DNA from: Cryobacterium sp. N22
Lineage (GTDB): Bacteria; Actinomycetota; Actinomycetes; Actinomycetales; Microbacteriaceae
Assembly (NCBI RefSeq): GCF_002929555.1
Contig: NZ_PJJP01000038.1
Span: 1 to 64,000 of the forward strand
Direction of reading: 5' to 3'
DNA: 64,000 nt
Shown: positions 25,766-35,903 of the stretch, one piece after another
How the letters are laid out: every line of letters starts with the position of its first letter
How positions within the stretch are numbered: the stretch's first letter is position 1
Notes under the pieces: generated by a model
Seen by the model: only the letters and a program-made list of their open reading frames with translations
The model's database searches: none
What the model was told of the DNA's origin: nothing
Program-made: the position numbers and the translations under genes

Positions 25766-27612
25766 AGTGCTTCTCCCGCTCGCTCGGACTCTCGTCGTTC
25801 TTCGTCTTCCAGGCTGGAGATGACGAATTTGTAGTGCGGGCTCGTGGCCAGCAGCTCGGAGTGCGTGCCGACGGCGGTGATCCGGCCCGCTTCGAGCAGG
25901 GCCACCCGGTCGGCGAGCATCACCGTGGACGGGCGATGCGCCACGATCAGCGCGGTCGTGGACGCGAGGACCCGGCGCAGGGCCGCCTCGACCAGTGACT
26001 CGGTGTTCACGTCCAGCGCCGAGAGTGGGTCGTCGAGCACCAGCACGGCCGGCGCCGCGGCCACGGCGCGGGCCAGCGCCACGCGTTGCCGCTGGCCGCC
26101 GGAGAGGCTCATGCCCTCCTCGCCGACGAGGGTGTCGACCCCGTTGGGCAGGTCGTGCACAAACGCGGCCTGCGCGATCTGCAGGGCCTCGGCCAGGGCG
26201 GCGTCGGCCTGCGGGCTCCGTTCGGCGAACTCCGGGCGGCCCAGCAGCACGTTGTCGCGCACGGATGCCGAGAACAGGGTGGCGTCCTCGAACGCCATGG
26301 CAATGTGCCGGCGCAGCTCATCGCGGCGGAGGGCGCGCACGTCGACCCCGTCGAGGGTCACCGAGCCATCCGTCACGTCGTACAGCCGGGTGGTGAGCGC
26401 CGTCAGGGTGGACTTGCCGGAGCCGGTGAGCCCGACCAGGGCCATGGTCTCGCCGGGTTCGAGCACCAGGTTCACGCCGTCGAGCAGGTCGGGGAAGCGT
26501 TCGGGCGAGTCCGCGTAACGGAAGTGCACGTTCTCGAACGCGAGCCGGCCGCGCGGGCTGGTGATGGTGACCGGCCGGGGCGGGTCGGTGATGGTGTTGG
26601 GGGTGTCGAGGATGTCGAAGAACCTGTCGGTGGCGGTGCGGGTGTCGAAGGTCATCGACAGCAGGAAGCCGATCGACTCCACCGGGAAGCGCAGCACGGT
26701 GGCGGTGGCGAAGAACGCCACCAGCTCGCCGACGCTGAGCTGGCCCTGGCTGGTGAGCCAGACGCCGGAGACCAGGCAGAGCGCGAACGCGACGTCGGGT
26801 ACCAGTAGCAGCCACAGCCAGATGCCGGCGATGGCGCGGGCCTTCTCGATCTCGGTGCCGCGCAGCTCCTCGGCCTGGCTGGCGAAGCTTTTCAGTGCGA
26901 AGCTGCCGCGGCCGAACGCCTTGAGCACGCGGATGCCGTGCACGGACTCCTCGACGGCGGTCGCCAGGTCGCCGGACTGGTCCTGGCTGCGCCTCGCGAT
27001 CACCGAGTACTTCTCCTCGAAGACGTAGCCGTAGATCCAGATCGGGATCGAGCAGACCAGGAAGATCACGCCGAGGATCCAGTTCATCGACAGGAGGATC
27101 ACCACGCCGGCGATGATGGTGAGGAAGTTCACCACGAGCAGCACCAGGCCGAACGAGATCCAGCGGCGGATCATGTTGAGGTCACTCACGGCGCGGGAGA
27201 GCAACTGCCCGCTCGGCCAGCGGTCGTGGAAGGTCACGGGTAGGTCCTGCAGCCGGGCGTAGAGGGCGTTGCGCATCCGGGATTCGATGTGCGTGCCGGG
27301 AACGAGCACGAACCAGCGGCGCAGCGCGATCATGCCCGCCTCGAGCACGCCGAGGCCGAGCACGGTGAGCACGGCGGGCCAAATCGGTGCGGTGTCGCCC
27401 TGGCTGAGGGCGCCGTCGACGAGCTGCTGCAACACCTGCGGGATGGCCAGGGCCACCAGCGAGGCCAGCAGCGCCGCGAGCATGCCCAGGCCCAGACGCG
27501 GCAACGCGGGCTTGGCATAGGGGTAGAGCCGCAGCAGGGTGCGGAAGGTGTTGGAGCGCGCGGCGGGCGTGGGGATGCTGTGCGGCGGATGCTGTGGAGC
27601 GGTGGTGGTCAT
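25762..27612 (-). CDS. ABC exporter half-transporter, subunit A (permease-ATPase)
   Basis: First structural gene of the exporter operon, 616 residues: a six-helix membrane domain (about 40-330) and an ATPase domain. Seen: Walker [11 protein letters not shown], canonical signature [14 protein letters not shown], and Walker [12 protein letters not shown], in which Asp replaces the catalytic Glu. This pairs with the degenerate signature of subunit B to form the inactive site. The N-terminal 30 residues are Pro/His-rich and cytoplasmic. AGGA lies eight bases before the ATG at 27612, next to a hairpin (27622-27634) that could hide it. An upstream ORF and leader suggest translation-dependent control. 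Confidence 0.93.
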   Translation of the reverse strand: MTTTAPQHPPHSIPTPAARSNTFRTLLRLYPYAKPALPRLGLGMLAALLASLVALAIPQVLQQLVDGALSQGDTAPIWPAVLTVLGLGVLEAGMIALRRWFVLVPGTHIESRMRNALYARLQDLPVTFHDRWPSGQLLSRAVSDLNMIRRWISFGLVLLVVNFLTIIAGVVILLSMNWILGVIFLVCSIPIWIYGYVFEEKYSVIARRSQDQSGDLATAVEESVHGIRVLKAFGRGSFALKSFASQAEELRGTEIEKARAIAGIWLWLLLVPDVAFALCLVSGVWLTSQGQLSVGELVAFFATATVLRFPVESIGFLLSMTFDTRTATDRFFDILDTPNTITDPPRPVTITSPRGRLAFENVHFRYADSPERFPDLLDGVNLVLEPGETMALVGLTGSGKSTLTALTTRLYDVTDGSVTLDGVDVRALRRDELRRHIAMAFEDATLFSASVRDNVLLGRPEFAERSPQADAALAEALQIAQAAFVHDLPNGVDTLVGEEGMSLSGGQRQRVALARAVAAAPAVLVLDDPLSALDVNTESLVEAALRRVLASTTALIVAHRPSTVMLADRVALLEAGRITAVGTHSELLATSPHYKFVISSLEDEERRESERAGEAL

Positions 27613-27863
27613 GAGAGGTTCCTGGCTGGGCCAGCTGCGGCGCTGAAGCGCCGGCGGGCTGGATGGTGCGTGGCTGGGTGGGTGCGGGAGCCGCGGCGAA
27701 GCCGATGGTGCTGGCGGCGGGTGCCGACGGTGCTGCCGTCGGCGTGCGGTGCTACCCGGTGCCGGCGCGCCGTGAGCGCGTCCGGAGAGGAAGCGGGCGG
27801 TGACGCCCGCTCAAATGTGCCGGCCCGCGCGGGCGCGGGCGGCGGGGTTCTCTGGCCGGGCCC
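27613..27863 (-). promoter_or_regulatory. Hairpin-rich leader between the 27-codon ORF and the ABC exporter genes
   Basis: No protein gene is convincing in these 251 bases. On the RNA (minus strand), in order: a G+C-rich hairpin (27825-27834), AGCGGGCG/CGCCCGCT with a four-base loop (27792-27811), GCCGACGG/CCGTCGGC with a five-base loop (27723-27743), GGCGCT/AGCGCC (27639-27652), and CTGGC/GCCAG (27622-27634), which abuts the AGGA ribosome-binding site of the exporter. No U-run follows any of them. The series is compatible with attenuation or ribosome-binding-site masking. Confidence 0.6.
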
Positions 27864-27947
27864 CTAGGCGGAGGCGAGTCGGAGCGCCGGGACGAAGGCA
27901 GCGCCGGTCGCAATCGATGCGTACCTGGTGCGAGCTGTCTTAGTCAT
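27864..27947 (-). CDS. 27-residue leader peptide ORF of the ABC exporter operon
   Basis: The ORF encodes MTKTARTRYASIATGAAF continuing VPALRLASA and a TAG stop. A perfect AGGAGG lies five bases before the ATG, the strongest ribosome-binding site near this operon, so translation is expected. It has no homology that I recognise, no membrane segment and no secretion signal. Arg6-Thr7-Arg8 forms an R-x-R motif; macrolide-bound ribosomes stall at +x+ sequences, and in the ErmDL leader (MTHSMRLR) the RLR occupies the same positions. The ORF lies between a WhiB7-like promoter and the exporter genes. Reading it as a drug-sensing leader peptide is inference; it could also be a small protein. Confidence 0.6.
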   Translation of the reverse strand: MTKTARTRYASIATGAAFVPALRLASA

Positions 27948-28007
27948 GTCGGCCTCCTGAGCGTTTCGTGTCATCGTCTTGTGCCCCCCCTGTTCAGGCA
28001 GCCTTTC

Positions 28008-28048
28008 AGGATAGAGCCGGGGGCGGCTCGGGCGCAAGCACGAATTTT
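28008..28048 (-). promoter_or_regulatory. WhiB7-like sigma-A promoter of the ABC exporter operon
   Basis: On the minus strand AAAATT (28043-28048), five bases, -35-like TTGCGC (28032-28037), an 18-base spacer and -10-like TATCCT (28008-28013). An AT-rich block 3-5 bases upstream of the -35 is the mark of WhiB7-activated promoters in actinobacteria. The predicted mRNA would start near 28001, about 54 bases before the leader ORF. Confidence 0.5.
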
Positions 28049-28057
28049 CGCGTCGGC

Positions 28058-28867
28058 TCAGCGCACCCGCACGCTCAGGCAGGTGACGCAGCCCTCGAGC
28101 TTCTCGAATTCGGTGATGTCCACGGTCACGACCCGGTAGCCCAGCCCGGTGAGCAGTTCGGTGGTGCGCGGCGCGGCGGCCGACATCAGCAGGGTGTGCT
28201 CGTCGAGCACGACCACGGCGGTGCCCTCGGCTTCGGGCACCGGCACGAACCGTTCGAACAGGCCCGGGTCGTCCACGAGTGGCGGGTAGCCGATGATGGT
28301 GCCGTCCGGCAGGGCGGTGATCGCGGTCTTGAGGTGCAGGGCGCGGGTCACCGGGACCGGGACGACGGTGTAGCCGAGGGGGTCGACGATGGCGGCGAGC
28401 TGCGCGGCGCCCTCGGCATTGGTGCGCAGGCTCTGGCCCACGTAGACCGTGCCGTCCACCTTGAGCACGTCGCCGCCGTCGAGGGTGCCCGGCAGGTCGA
28501 TCCGGCGCACCGTGAGGCCCAGGGCGCGCACGGCCGCCTCGGCGCCGGCCGTCTCGCCGCGCCGGCTGGGCGCACCGGGGCTGCTCAGCACGGCGGTGCG
28601 ACCGAACAGGATCACCGCATCCTCGATGAAGACGGAGTCGGGCTGGTCGGGCGCCGGTTGCACCTCGGTGGTGGCCCAGCCCTCGGACTGCAGCGCCGCC
28701 ACGTAGCCGTCCCACTGCACCCGGGCCAGCTCCAGATCGATGGGCAGACGTTCGATGTGGGTGATCTCCCCGTTGGCGAGGATGTCGACGGGCCGGCGCA
28801 CCAGTGCGCGCCTGGCACCCGATGGCGTCGCGTCGGCAGGGCGGCCAGAGTCACCGGAGGTTGTCAT
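28058..28867 (-). CDS. ddaH: Dimethylarginine dimethylaminohydrolase (DDAH) family protein
   Basis: A 269-residue amidinotransferase-fold (pentein) protein; the family hydrolyses Nω-methylarginines to citrulline and methylamines. Seen: the VFIEDAVILFG stretch with Glu-Asp, LDGGDVLKVDGTVYVGQSLRTN (Asp and substrate loop), the catalytic His in VTRALHLKTAITALPDGTIIG (shown in part: LHLKTAITALPDG), and catalytic Cys near the C-terminus in LEGCVTCLSVRVR. These suggest an active hydrolase; arginine deiminase-like activity is an alternative. ATG at 28867 is supported by TAGGCT six bases upstream (a GTG two codons earlier is not). It is alone; the exporter promoter lies just downstream. Confidence 0.9.
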   Translation of the reverse strand: MTTSGDSGRPADATPSGARRALVRRPVDILANGEITHIERLPIDLELARVQWDGYVAALQSEGWATTEVQPAPDQPDSVFIEDAVILFGRTAVLSSPGAPSRRGETAGAEAAVRALGLTVRRIDLPGTLDGGDVLKVDGTVYVGQSLRTNAEGAAQLAAIVDPLGYTVVPVPVTRALHLKTAITALPDGTIIGYPPLVDDPGLFERFVPVPEAEGTAVVVLDEHTLLMSAAAPRTTELLTGLGYRVVTVDITEFEKLEGCVTCLSVRVR

Positions 28868-28873
28868 GCGCAC

Positions 28874-28879
28874 AGCCTA
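28874..28879 (-). promoter_or_regulatory. -10 element, leaderless promoter of the DDAH gene
   Basis: TAGGCT, six bases (GTGCGC), then ATG at 28867. The GTG in the gap would be two codons upstream, so the spacing decides the start. Confidence 0.6.
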
Positions 28880-28933
28880 ACCGCCGACGTTTGTTCCCGG
28901 TGATGTGTTGCGTTGCGGCCCGCGAGCCCGCCT

Positions 28934-29065
28934 CACGAGTAGCCACGTGAGGCCCCTCCGCGACCATCCAGGCGGCCTCTACTGCCCACTCGGTGCCACG
29001 ACCTCCGCCGAGTTGCCGGTTGAGGCCCCAGCCGGGCCGCGTAAATGGTCCCACCCGAGTCGCCG
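28934..29065. repeat. Tandem pair of imperfect palindromes, family 5, second locus
   Basis: Unit 1 (28934-28995) has CACGAGT..CACGTGAGGCC and GGCCTCTACTGCCCACTCGGTG (given as GGCCTCTACTGCC and CACTCGGTG); unit 2 (29006-29065) has CGCCGAGTTGCC, GGTTGAGGCC and CCCGAGTCGCCG. The CGAGT-N-GCC-N-GTTGAGGCC arm is that of the pair at 16751-16881, and the period (72 bp) is nearly the same. The units are more diverged here. No gene lies in the 343-bp gap 28868-29210. Confidence 0.65.
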
Positions 29066-29132
29066 CAAACCTCCCCTTCCCGAAGCGCCATGGGGCCGGA
29101 TGCCGCAAGTCGGCCAACGCCGCATCCGCCAG

Positions 29133-29181
29133 GTGCCGCAAAATGCCCTTTCGCGCGGTGCGAAAGGGCAGAATGCGGCAC
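29133..29181. repeat. Imperfect palindrome, family 6 (GTGCCGCA...TGCCCTTTCGC)
   Basis: GTGCCGCA and TGCCCTTTCGC on the left face GCGAAAGGGCA and TGCGGCAC on the right around GCGGT; only three bases in the arms do not pair. It lies 30 bp downstream of the mscS stop and could terminate that gene. Confidence 0.75.
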
Positions 29182-29210
29182 GTCGGCGAACGACGCAGGG
29201 AGCGGGGGCG

Positions 29211-30431
29211 CTAGCGGGCCGCGGGGACGGTCTCGGGGGCGTCCTCCCAGTCCTGCACGGCGATCGACTCGGTGAAGTGCTGGGCGCGTTCCTTGCCGCC
29301 CTCGTCGCCGGAGAACAGTCCGGGCGCCTCGATCACCGGGCGGGCGGGCTTACGGGCGTGGCTGGACGGGCGCACCGGCGGGGTCTCCGGCTGCTGGCGT
29401 ACCTCGACGCGGTTCAGCGGCAGGGCATCGGGGTTCTCGGCGTTGACCCAGTCGATCAGGTTCTCCCGCACGAAGCAGCGCAGGTCGAACAGGGTCGGAG
29501 CGTCCTGCGCCGTCACCAGCACGCGCACGCGCACGAAACCTCCGACGGCATCCGTCACCTGAAGCACCACGGCCCGGCCGTCCCACAGGTCGGTCTGCGC
29601 GACCACACGGTTGAGCTCCTCGCGCATCGCGGCGGGGTTGACGCGCCAGTCCAGGTCGAAGTCGATCTGGCCCAGCAGCTCGCTGGTGTGCCGGGTCCAG
29701 TTCTGGAACGGGGTGGTGGTGAAGTACGTCGACGGCAGCACCATGCGCCGGTCGTCCCAGATGTGCACGACGATGTAGGTGAGGGTGATCTCCTCGATCT
29801 TGCCCCACTCGGACTCGACGATGACGACGTCGTCGACGCGCAGCGCGTTGTTGAACGCGAGCTGCATGCCGGCGAAAATGTTGGCCAGCGTGGACTGTGC
29901 GGCCAGACCGGCCACGACGCTGAGCAGGCCCGCGGAGGCGAACAGGCTCGCGCCAACGGTTGCGGCGCCCGGGATGCTCAGCAGGACGGTGCCGATGGCG
30001 CAGATGATGATCACCACGACGCCGATGCGGCGCAGCATCCGCAGCTGGGTACGCACCCGCCGGGCCACCCGGTTGTCCCGAACGTCGATGCGGTACCGGC
30101 TGGCGGCGATCTCCTCGGCGTAGTAGAGCAGTGCGCAGAGCAGCCAGGTGCCGCTGCCGATGAAGAGGGCCCGGAAGATGAACCCGACCGTGGCGTCCAG
30201 GTCGTCGGGCATGTCCAGGTAGCCGGCGACGGCCAGCCAGAGCGCGCCGATCAGCACCGTCATGCGGAACGGCACCCGGATCAGCTGCACGAGAACCCGC
30301 GCCCAGGCCCTGCGCTTGCCGACCATGCGGAACGCGAAGGCGGCGATCGCGGTGATCGCGAGGGCCAGGACGATCGCCGCGACGACGGCGACCGGGAAGG
30401 CGGGCAGGGACAGCCCGAAAACATCGATCAC
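29211..30431 (-). CDS. Mechanosensitive ion channel, MscS family
   Basis: Membrane channel of 406 residues that opens on membrane stretch and protects against osmotic downshock. Four membrane segments are predicted in the first ~190 residues; the pore-lining helix is within GLLSVVAGLAAQSTLANIFAG, shown here in parts (VVAGLAAQSTLAN, IFAGM), followed by the beta domain ALRVDDVVIVESEWGKIEEI, and PSTYFTTTPFQNWTR. The C-terminal ~90 residues are a Pro/charged tail outside the usual MscS. The start is uncertain: GTG at 30431 has GGAAAGG upstream and begins the first helix; an ATG at 30497 is possible. Monocistronic, converging side of family 6 palindrome. Confidence 0.85.
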   Translation of the reverse strand: MIDVFGLSLPAFPVAVVAAIVLALAITAIAAFAFRMVGKRRAWARVLVQLIRVPFRMTVLIGALWLAVAGYLDMPDDLDATVGFIFRALFIGSGTWLLCALLYYAEEIAASRYRIDVRDNRVARRVRTQLRMLRRIGVVVIIICAIGTVLLSIPGAATVGASLFASAGLLSVVAGLAAQSTLANIFAGMQLAFNNALRVDDVVIVESEWGKIEEITLTYIVVHIWDDRRMVLPSTYFTTTPFQNWTRHTSELLGQIDFDLDWRVNPAAMREELNRVVAQTDLWDGRAVVLQVTDAVGGFVRVRVLVTAQDAPTLFDLRCFVRENLIDWVNAENPDALPLNRVEVRQQPETPPVRPSSHARKPARPVIEAPGLFSGDEGGKERAQHFTESIAVQDWEDAPETVPAAR

Positions 30432-30595
30432 AAGTGGCCTTTCCGTGTCAGGTCTAAGAAGGTCTGCAACGGCGGTGTCACGTGGACCTACCATCATGGC
30501 AGCCAAGACTGAGAAGAGCCACAAAAAAGCGAACGCCGGGGCGGAATCCGAGAAGAAACGGATGCCGCACCCGGCGTCAGGTCACTGACTCCGGA

Positions 30596-32271
<1,676 letters not shown>

Positions 32272-32275
<4 letters not shown>

Positions 32276-32868
32276 ATGGGGGAATGCTCCTTGAGATCGA
32301 CGTGTCCGTTGGCGATGTCCAGCACGGCCTGCACAAGCAGGCGGCGTTCGACGAGTTTGATGCGGTCGTGCAGCGAGTCCTGGGTGTCGTCGGTGTAGAC
32401 CGGCACCCGTTCCTGGCTCACGATCGGTCCGTCGTCCACGCCATTGTCGACAACGATGATGCTGGCACCCGTCTGGGTCGCCCCGGCGGCGAGCGCGTCG
32501 CGCACCCCGTGGGCACCGGGGAACTCGGGCAGGAAGGCGGGGTGCGTGTTGATCAGGTGCGGCGACAGCGTGCCCACGACCCGCGGCGGCAGCAGGCGCA
32601 TGAAGCCGCTGAGCACGGTGAGGTCGGGCTGCCACTGCTGGATCTGCTCGAGCAGGGCGTCGCCCCAGGCGTCACGGTCGGCGTAGGAGGCGAACGGCAC
32701 CGTGAAGGTCGGGATGCCGAATTCCTCACCGAGCGCGAGCCCCTCGGCGTCCCGGTCAGCGCCGATGGCGATCACCCGGGCGGGGAACTCGGCGTCGGCG
32801 GACGCCTCGAGAAGCGAGCGCAGGTTCGATCCTCCGCCGGAGATCAATACGACCAGTGACAGCACCAT
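32272..32868 (-). CDS. purN: Phosphoribosylglycinamide formyltransferase
   Basis: GART transfers a formyl group from 10-formyl-THF to glycinamide ribonucleotide in purine synthesis. Seen in 198 residues: [14 protein letters not shown] (phosphate loop), [25 protein letters not shown] with the catalytic Asn and His, and [10 protein letters not shown] with the catalytic Asp. purH overlaps its end by ATGA. ATG at 32868 is followed at once by GTG at 32865; a -10-like TAGGCT (32872-32877) ends six bases before that GTG, so the natural start may be GTG 32865 (one residue shorter, MLSLVVL). The perM stop codon is part of the same hexamer. Confidence 0.97.
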
Positions 32869-32871
32869 CCG

Positions 32872-32877
32872 AGCCTA
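32872..32877 (-). promoter_or_regulatory. -10 element upstream of purN
   Basis: TAGGCT overlaps the perM stop codon; six bases (CGGATG) separate it from GTG 32865. It would allow purNH to be transcribed independently of perM as a leaderless mRNA. Confidence 0.5.
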
Positions 32878-34134
32878 CCGTTTCGTTGAGAGTTCCTCGG
32901 CACCGGAGTCTGTGCTCCGGGCTCGTCGGCCACCGACGAGCATACCGAGTGCGGCGGCGACGCCGACCTCCAGGGCGGTCAACGCCCCGACGAGCAGCGG
33001 GTTGGGACCGACCTCGGCGAGTCGCCCCGGTCCCATCGCTCCGGCCGACCACCAGGCGAGCAGGCCGAGCAGGATGCCGGCGACGACGCCCATCAGGGCA
33101 CCGGTGCCGAGCATCCGCGCCGTGCCGTGCGGGGCGTTGGCGCGCCTGTCGACGCTTTGCCGCACGACCACCGCCACCACGAAGCCGATCAGCACCGGAA
33201 CGAGCAGGCCCAGGAAGCCGAGCTCCAGGGTTCCGTGCGGGAGTGCTCCGAACAACGGCAGGCCGGGTACGGCGCCGAGCGTCGTGCCCAGCGGGGAGAC
33301 GCTGTTGCCGGCGCCGAGGGCGATTCCGGGGCCGACGAACCAGCTGGCAGCCCAGATGACGACGTTCGGGATGAACGCGAGCTGCCCGATGGTGAGGGTG
33401 ATGCCGCCCATCACCCCGGCCTGCAGGGTCTCGTAGAGTCCGATCACGGTGGCGAAATTGGCCAGTACCGACACGCACACGGCCAGACCGGAGACGACCA
33501 TGATGCCGGCGACGGCGGCGGTGCCGCCGCGGAGTCCCGCGAGCAGCTGGCTGCGCAGTTCGGCGGGGATCCGGGCCAGCCGGTCGCCGACCGGGCGGCT
33601 CACCCAGCCGGGCAGCACCGTCCCGGCCGTCCGGGTCGCCCCGGCCAGGCCGATCAGCACGCCGGTGGCGAAGACCAGGGTCGGCAGCAGGATGCCTTGC
33701 ACGGGCGCCGGCGTGACGACGCTGGTTCCGGCGGAGAGGGTGAGCAGCGCGGCGAGCAGCCCATAGCTGAGCACGGCCACGCCGGCCGCGGTGAGGCTGT
33801 ACTCGGTGCCGGCGGCGCGGCGGCCGGTGCGCACACCCAACAGCACCGCGAGCAGCGCGAAACCGAGCAGCGCGATGCTCAGGGTGAACGGCAATTCTGA
33901 GCCGGGCAGGCCAAGCGAGGCCGAGACGTCGACGGGCAGCTGCACCGCGAGGTCGACGCCGTTGCCGAGCAGCCAGACGTCTACGGCGGCACGCCAGAAA
34001 ACGAACCAGTCGATGCCCAGTTCGTAGTGGGTGCCCCACAGGATCGTCAGCGGCACCAGGGCGATGCCCACTCCGATGGCGACGACAATGAGCGCCTCGA
34101 GCGCGGCGAGCAGGGCAGTCGTTATACGGTTCAT
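32875..34134 (-). CDS. perM: PerM / DUF6350 family integral membrane protein
   Basis: A 419-residue protein with about nine predicted membrane helices and short charged loops. Position (directly upstream of purN-purH and near sucCD) and topology match DUF6350, whose mycobacterial member PerM (Rv0955) supports cell division by stabilising FtsB and divisome proteins. No catalytic motif is visible. The C-terminal tail RRARSTDSGAEELSTKR is cytoplasmic and charged. The ATG at 34134 is ten bases after a -10-like TAAGCT. Assignment relies on context as well as on family resemblance. Confidence 0.8.
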   Translation of the reverse strand: MNRITTALLAALEALIVVAIGVGIALVPLTILWGTHYELGIDWFVFWRAAVDVWLLGNGVDLAVQLPVDVSASLGLPGSELPFTLSIALLGFALLAVLLGVRTGRRAAGTEYSLTAAGVAVLSYGLLAALLTLSAGTSVVTPAPVQGILLPTLVFATGVLIGLAGATRTAGTVLPGWVSRPVGDRLARIPAELRSQLLAGLRGGTAAVAGIMVVSGLAVCVSVLANFATVIGLYETLQAGVMGGITLTIGQLAFIPNVVIWAASWFVGPGIALGAGNSVSPLGTTLGAVPGLPLFGALPHGTLELGFLGLLVPVLIGFVVAVVVRQSVDRRANAPHGTARMLGTGALMGVVAGILLGLLAWWSAGAMGPGRLAEVGPNPLLVGALTALEVGVAAALGMLVGGRRARSTDSGAEELSTKR

Positions 34135-34218
34135 ATCCGCAGGGAGCTTACCGTGGGCGGGCTGCGGGTTCGTCGTACCCCGCCGCGCTCGGGCCGAATC
34201 CCGGGCTAAATCCGTCGG

Positions 34219-35778
34219 TCAGATCCCGCCGTCCACCGACCGGATCACCGGCAGGTCCTCGTCGGGCACCAGAACCGCGGTCTCGCGGTTGAGCGACTCA
34301 CCGCGGAAGAACGGTTTGGCGCCGGCGAAGAACGACCAGACGATCATCACAAGCACCCCGAACAACAGCGACCCGACTCCCACTACGAACACGCCGCCGA
34401 CGCCGAACAGCACCGTGTAGCCATAGTCGGGGTCGAGCATGTCGATGACCGAGAAGACGAACGCCGCGGTGAGCAGCAGCGACCCGACCAGCGGGAAGAC
34501 GAAGCGCATCCAGGCGTTGCGCCAGCTGGTGAACAGGTCGTGCCGGAAGTACCAGACGCAGGAGAAGCCGGTGATGGCGTAGTAGAACGCGATGGCCAGT
34601 CCCAGCGAGAGGATGGTGTCGTTGAGGATGTTGGAGCTCACCAGGGTCATTCCCACGTAGAAGGCCACCGCGACGATGCCCATGATCAGGGTGGAGAACG
34701 ACGGGGTGTGGAAGCGCGGGTGCACCTGGGCGAACCGGCGCGGCAGGGCCTTGTAGACGGCCATCGCGAGGGTGCCGCGGGCGGTGGGCAGGATGGTGGT
34801 CTGGGTCGACGAGATGGCCGAGATCATCACGGCGGCCACGAGCAACCAGGCCCACGGGCCGAACACGGCGTCCTTGAGTGCGAAGAAGACGTCGTCGGCG
34901 TTGCCCTCGTTGCCCAGGCCGAATCCCTCGGTGCCGAGTCCGGCGTAGGCCATCGCGGCGACGGCGACGCCCACGTAGGTGACCAGCAGGATGATCGTGG
35001 TGAGCACCGCCGCCTGGCCCGGAATCCGCTTGGGGTCCTTCGTTTCCTCGTTCAGCGACAGGCAGGTGTCCCAGCCCCAGTAGATGAACAGGGCCAGCAG
35101 CACACCCTCGACGAGCCCGCTGAACGAGGTGAGGGCGAACGGGTTGAACCACTCGGCCTGCGGGGTGGTGGAGCCGGCCGGGGCGCTGCCGTCGAACACC
35201 GCCCAGAGGGTGAACACGGTGAACAGAATCAGGGCGAGGTACTGGAAGCCCAGCAGCACGTTCTGCAGCCGTTCACCGATCTCGATGCCGCGGTAACTCA
35301 CCCACACCATCAGCACGATGAACACCACCCCGGTGACGGTCACGATGAGCTCGTTCTCGGCCAGGTCCGGCGCCACCAGCAGCCAGAAGTAGAGGCCGCC
35401 GATCTGGGCGAGGTTGCCGAGCACCACGATGCCGGCCACCGCCACACCCCAGCCGCCCATCCAGCCCACCCACGGGCCGAACGCCTTGGTCGCCCAGGTG
35501 AACGTCGTACCGCAGTCCGGGATGTCCCGGTTCAGTTCCCGGTAGGCGAACGCCACCAGCAGCATCGGGATGAACGCGATCACGAACACCACCGGAGCCT
35601 GGGCGCCCACGGCGAGCACCACGAAGCCCAGCGTCGCGGCCAGGGAGTACACCGGGGCCGTGGAGGCGAGCCCGATGACCGTGGAGCCGAACAGGCCCAG
35701 CGTTCCGGCGGCCAGGCCCTTGCCCGAGGCGGGGGCAGGATCGGGCCGGACCGGGGCCGTGGCGTCGTTGCGGGACAT
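34219..35778 (-). CDS. APC-family amino-acid permease
   Basis: A 519-residue, 12-14-helix amino-acid/polyamine/organocation transporter in the inner membrane. Seen: GTLGLFGSTVIGLASTAPVYSLAATLG at the first helix (shown as GLFGSTVIGLASTAPVY), PDCGTTFTWATKAFGPWVGWMGGW near residue 85 and ISSTQTTILPTARGTLAMA near 330. It resembles actinobacterial YcaM/GadC-like permeases; the substrate cannot be told. ATG at 35778 has GGAGG five bases upstream; the longer reading frame upstream lacks a ribosome-binding site. It lies between sucD and perM but separated from both by terminator-like or non-coding bases. Confidence 0.87.
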   Translation of the reverse strand: MSRNDATAPVRPDPAPASGKGLAAGTLGLFGSTVIGLASTAPVYSLAATLGFVVLAVGAQAPVVFVIAFIPMLLVAFAYRELNRDIPDCGTTFTWATKAFGPWVGWMGGWGVAVAGIVVLGNLAQIGGLYFWLLVAPDLAENELIVTVTGVVFIVLMVWVSYRGIEIGERLQNVLLGFQYLALILFTVFTLWAVFDGSAPAGSTTPQAEWFNPFALTSFSGLVEGVLLALFIYWGWDTCLSLNEETKDPKRIPGQAAVLTTIILLVTYVGVAVAAMAYAGLGTEGFGLGNEGNADDVFFALKDAVFGPWAWLLVAAVMISAISSTQTTILPTARGTLAMAVYKALPRRFAQVHPRFHTPSFSTLIMGIVAVAFYVGMTLVSSNILNDTILSLGLAIAFYYAITGFSCVWYFRHDLFTSWRNAWMRFVFPLVGSLLLTAAFVFSVIDMLDPDYGYTVLFGVGGVFVVGVGSLLFGVLVMIVWSFFAGAKPFFRGESLNRETAVLVPDEDLPVIRSVDGGI

Positions 35779-35860
35779 GGTCCTCCGATCGAAGGCAGCG
35801 GCATCCGTTGTGCGCGGGTACGCGTGTGCGGGCATAGTACTCGCCGCCCCGCGCACGAGA

Positions 35861-35887
35861 AAGGGCCCGCCGGATCGGCGGGCCCTT
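35861..35887 (-). terminator. Intrinsic terminator of sucCD
   Basis: AAGGGCCCGCC and GGCGGGCCCTT pair perfectly around a GGATC loop, 16 bases after the sucD stop, followed by TTCTCG on the minus strand. Confidence 0.88.
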
Positions 35888-35903
35888 CGTCGTCTGGTGC
35901 GGT

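Noticed and set aside
27864..28715. Long minus-strand frame across DDAH ending in the leader ORF
   Set aside because: It is out of frame with DDAH and Arg/Pro/His-rich; only the last 28 codons have a ribosome-binding site.
28873..28873. GTG start two codons upstream for the DDAH gene
   Set aside because: The -10-like TAGGCT would leave no room; ATG 28867 fits the six-base rule seen in other genes.
16751..29065. CRISPR array
   Set aside because: Repeat units are palindromes of about 60 bp in pairs only, with no regular spacer series and no cas genes.
30496..30588. 30-residue Lys-rich plus-strand ORF (MAAKTEKSHKK...)
   Set aside because: Composition is suggestive of a small basic protein, but there is no ribosome-binding site or leaderless -10 element, and it lies in the mscS upstream region; support is too weak.
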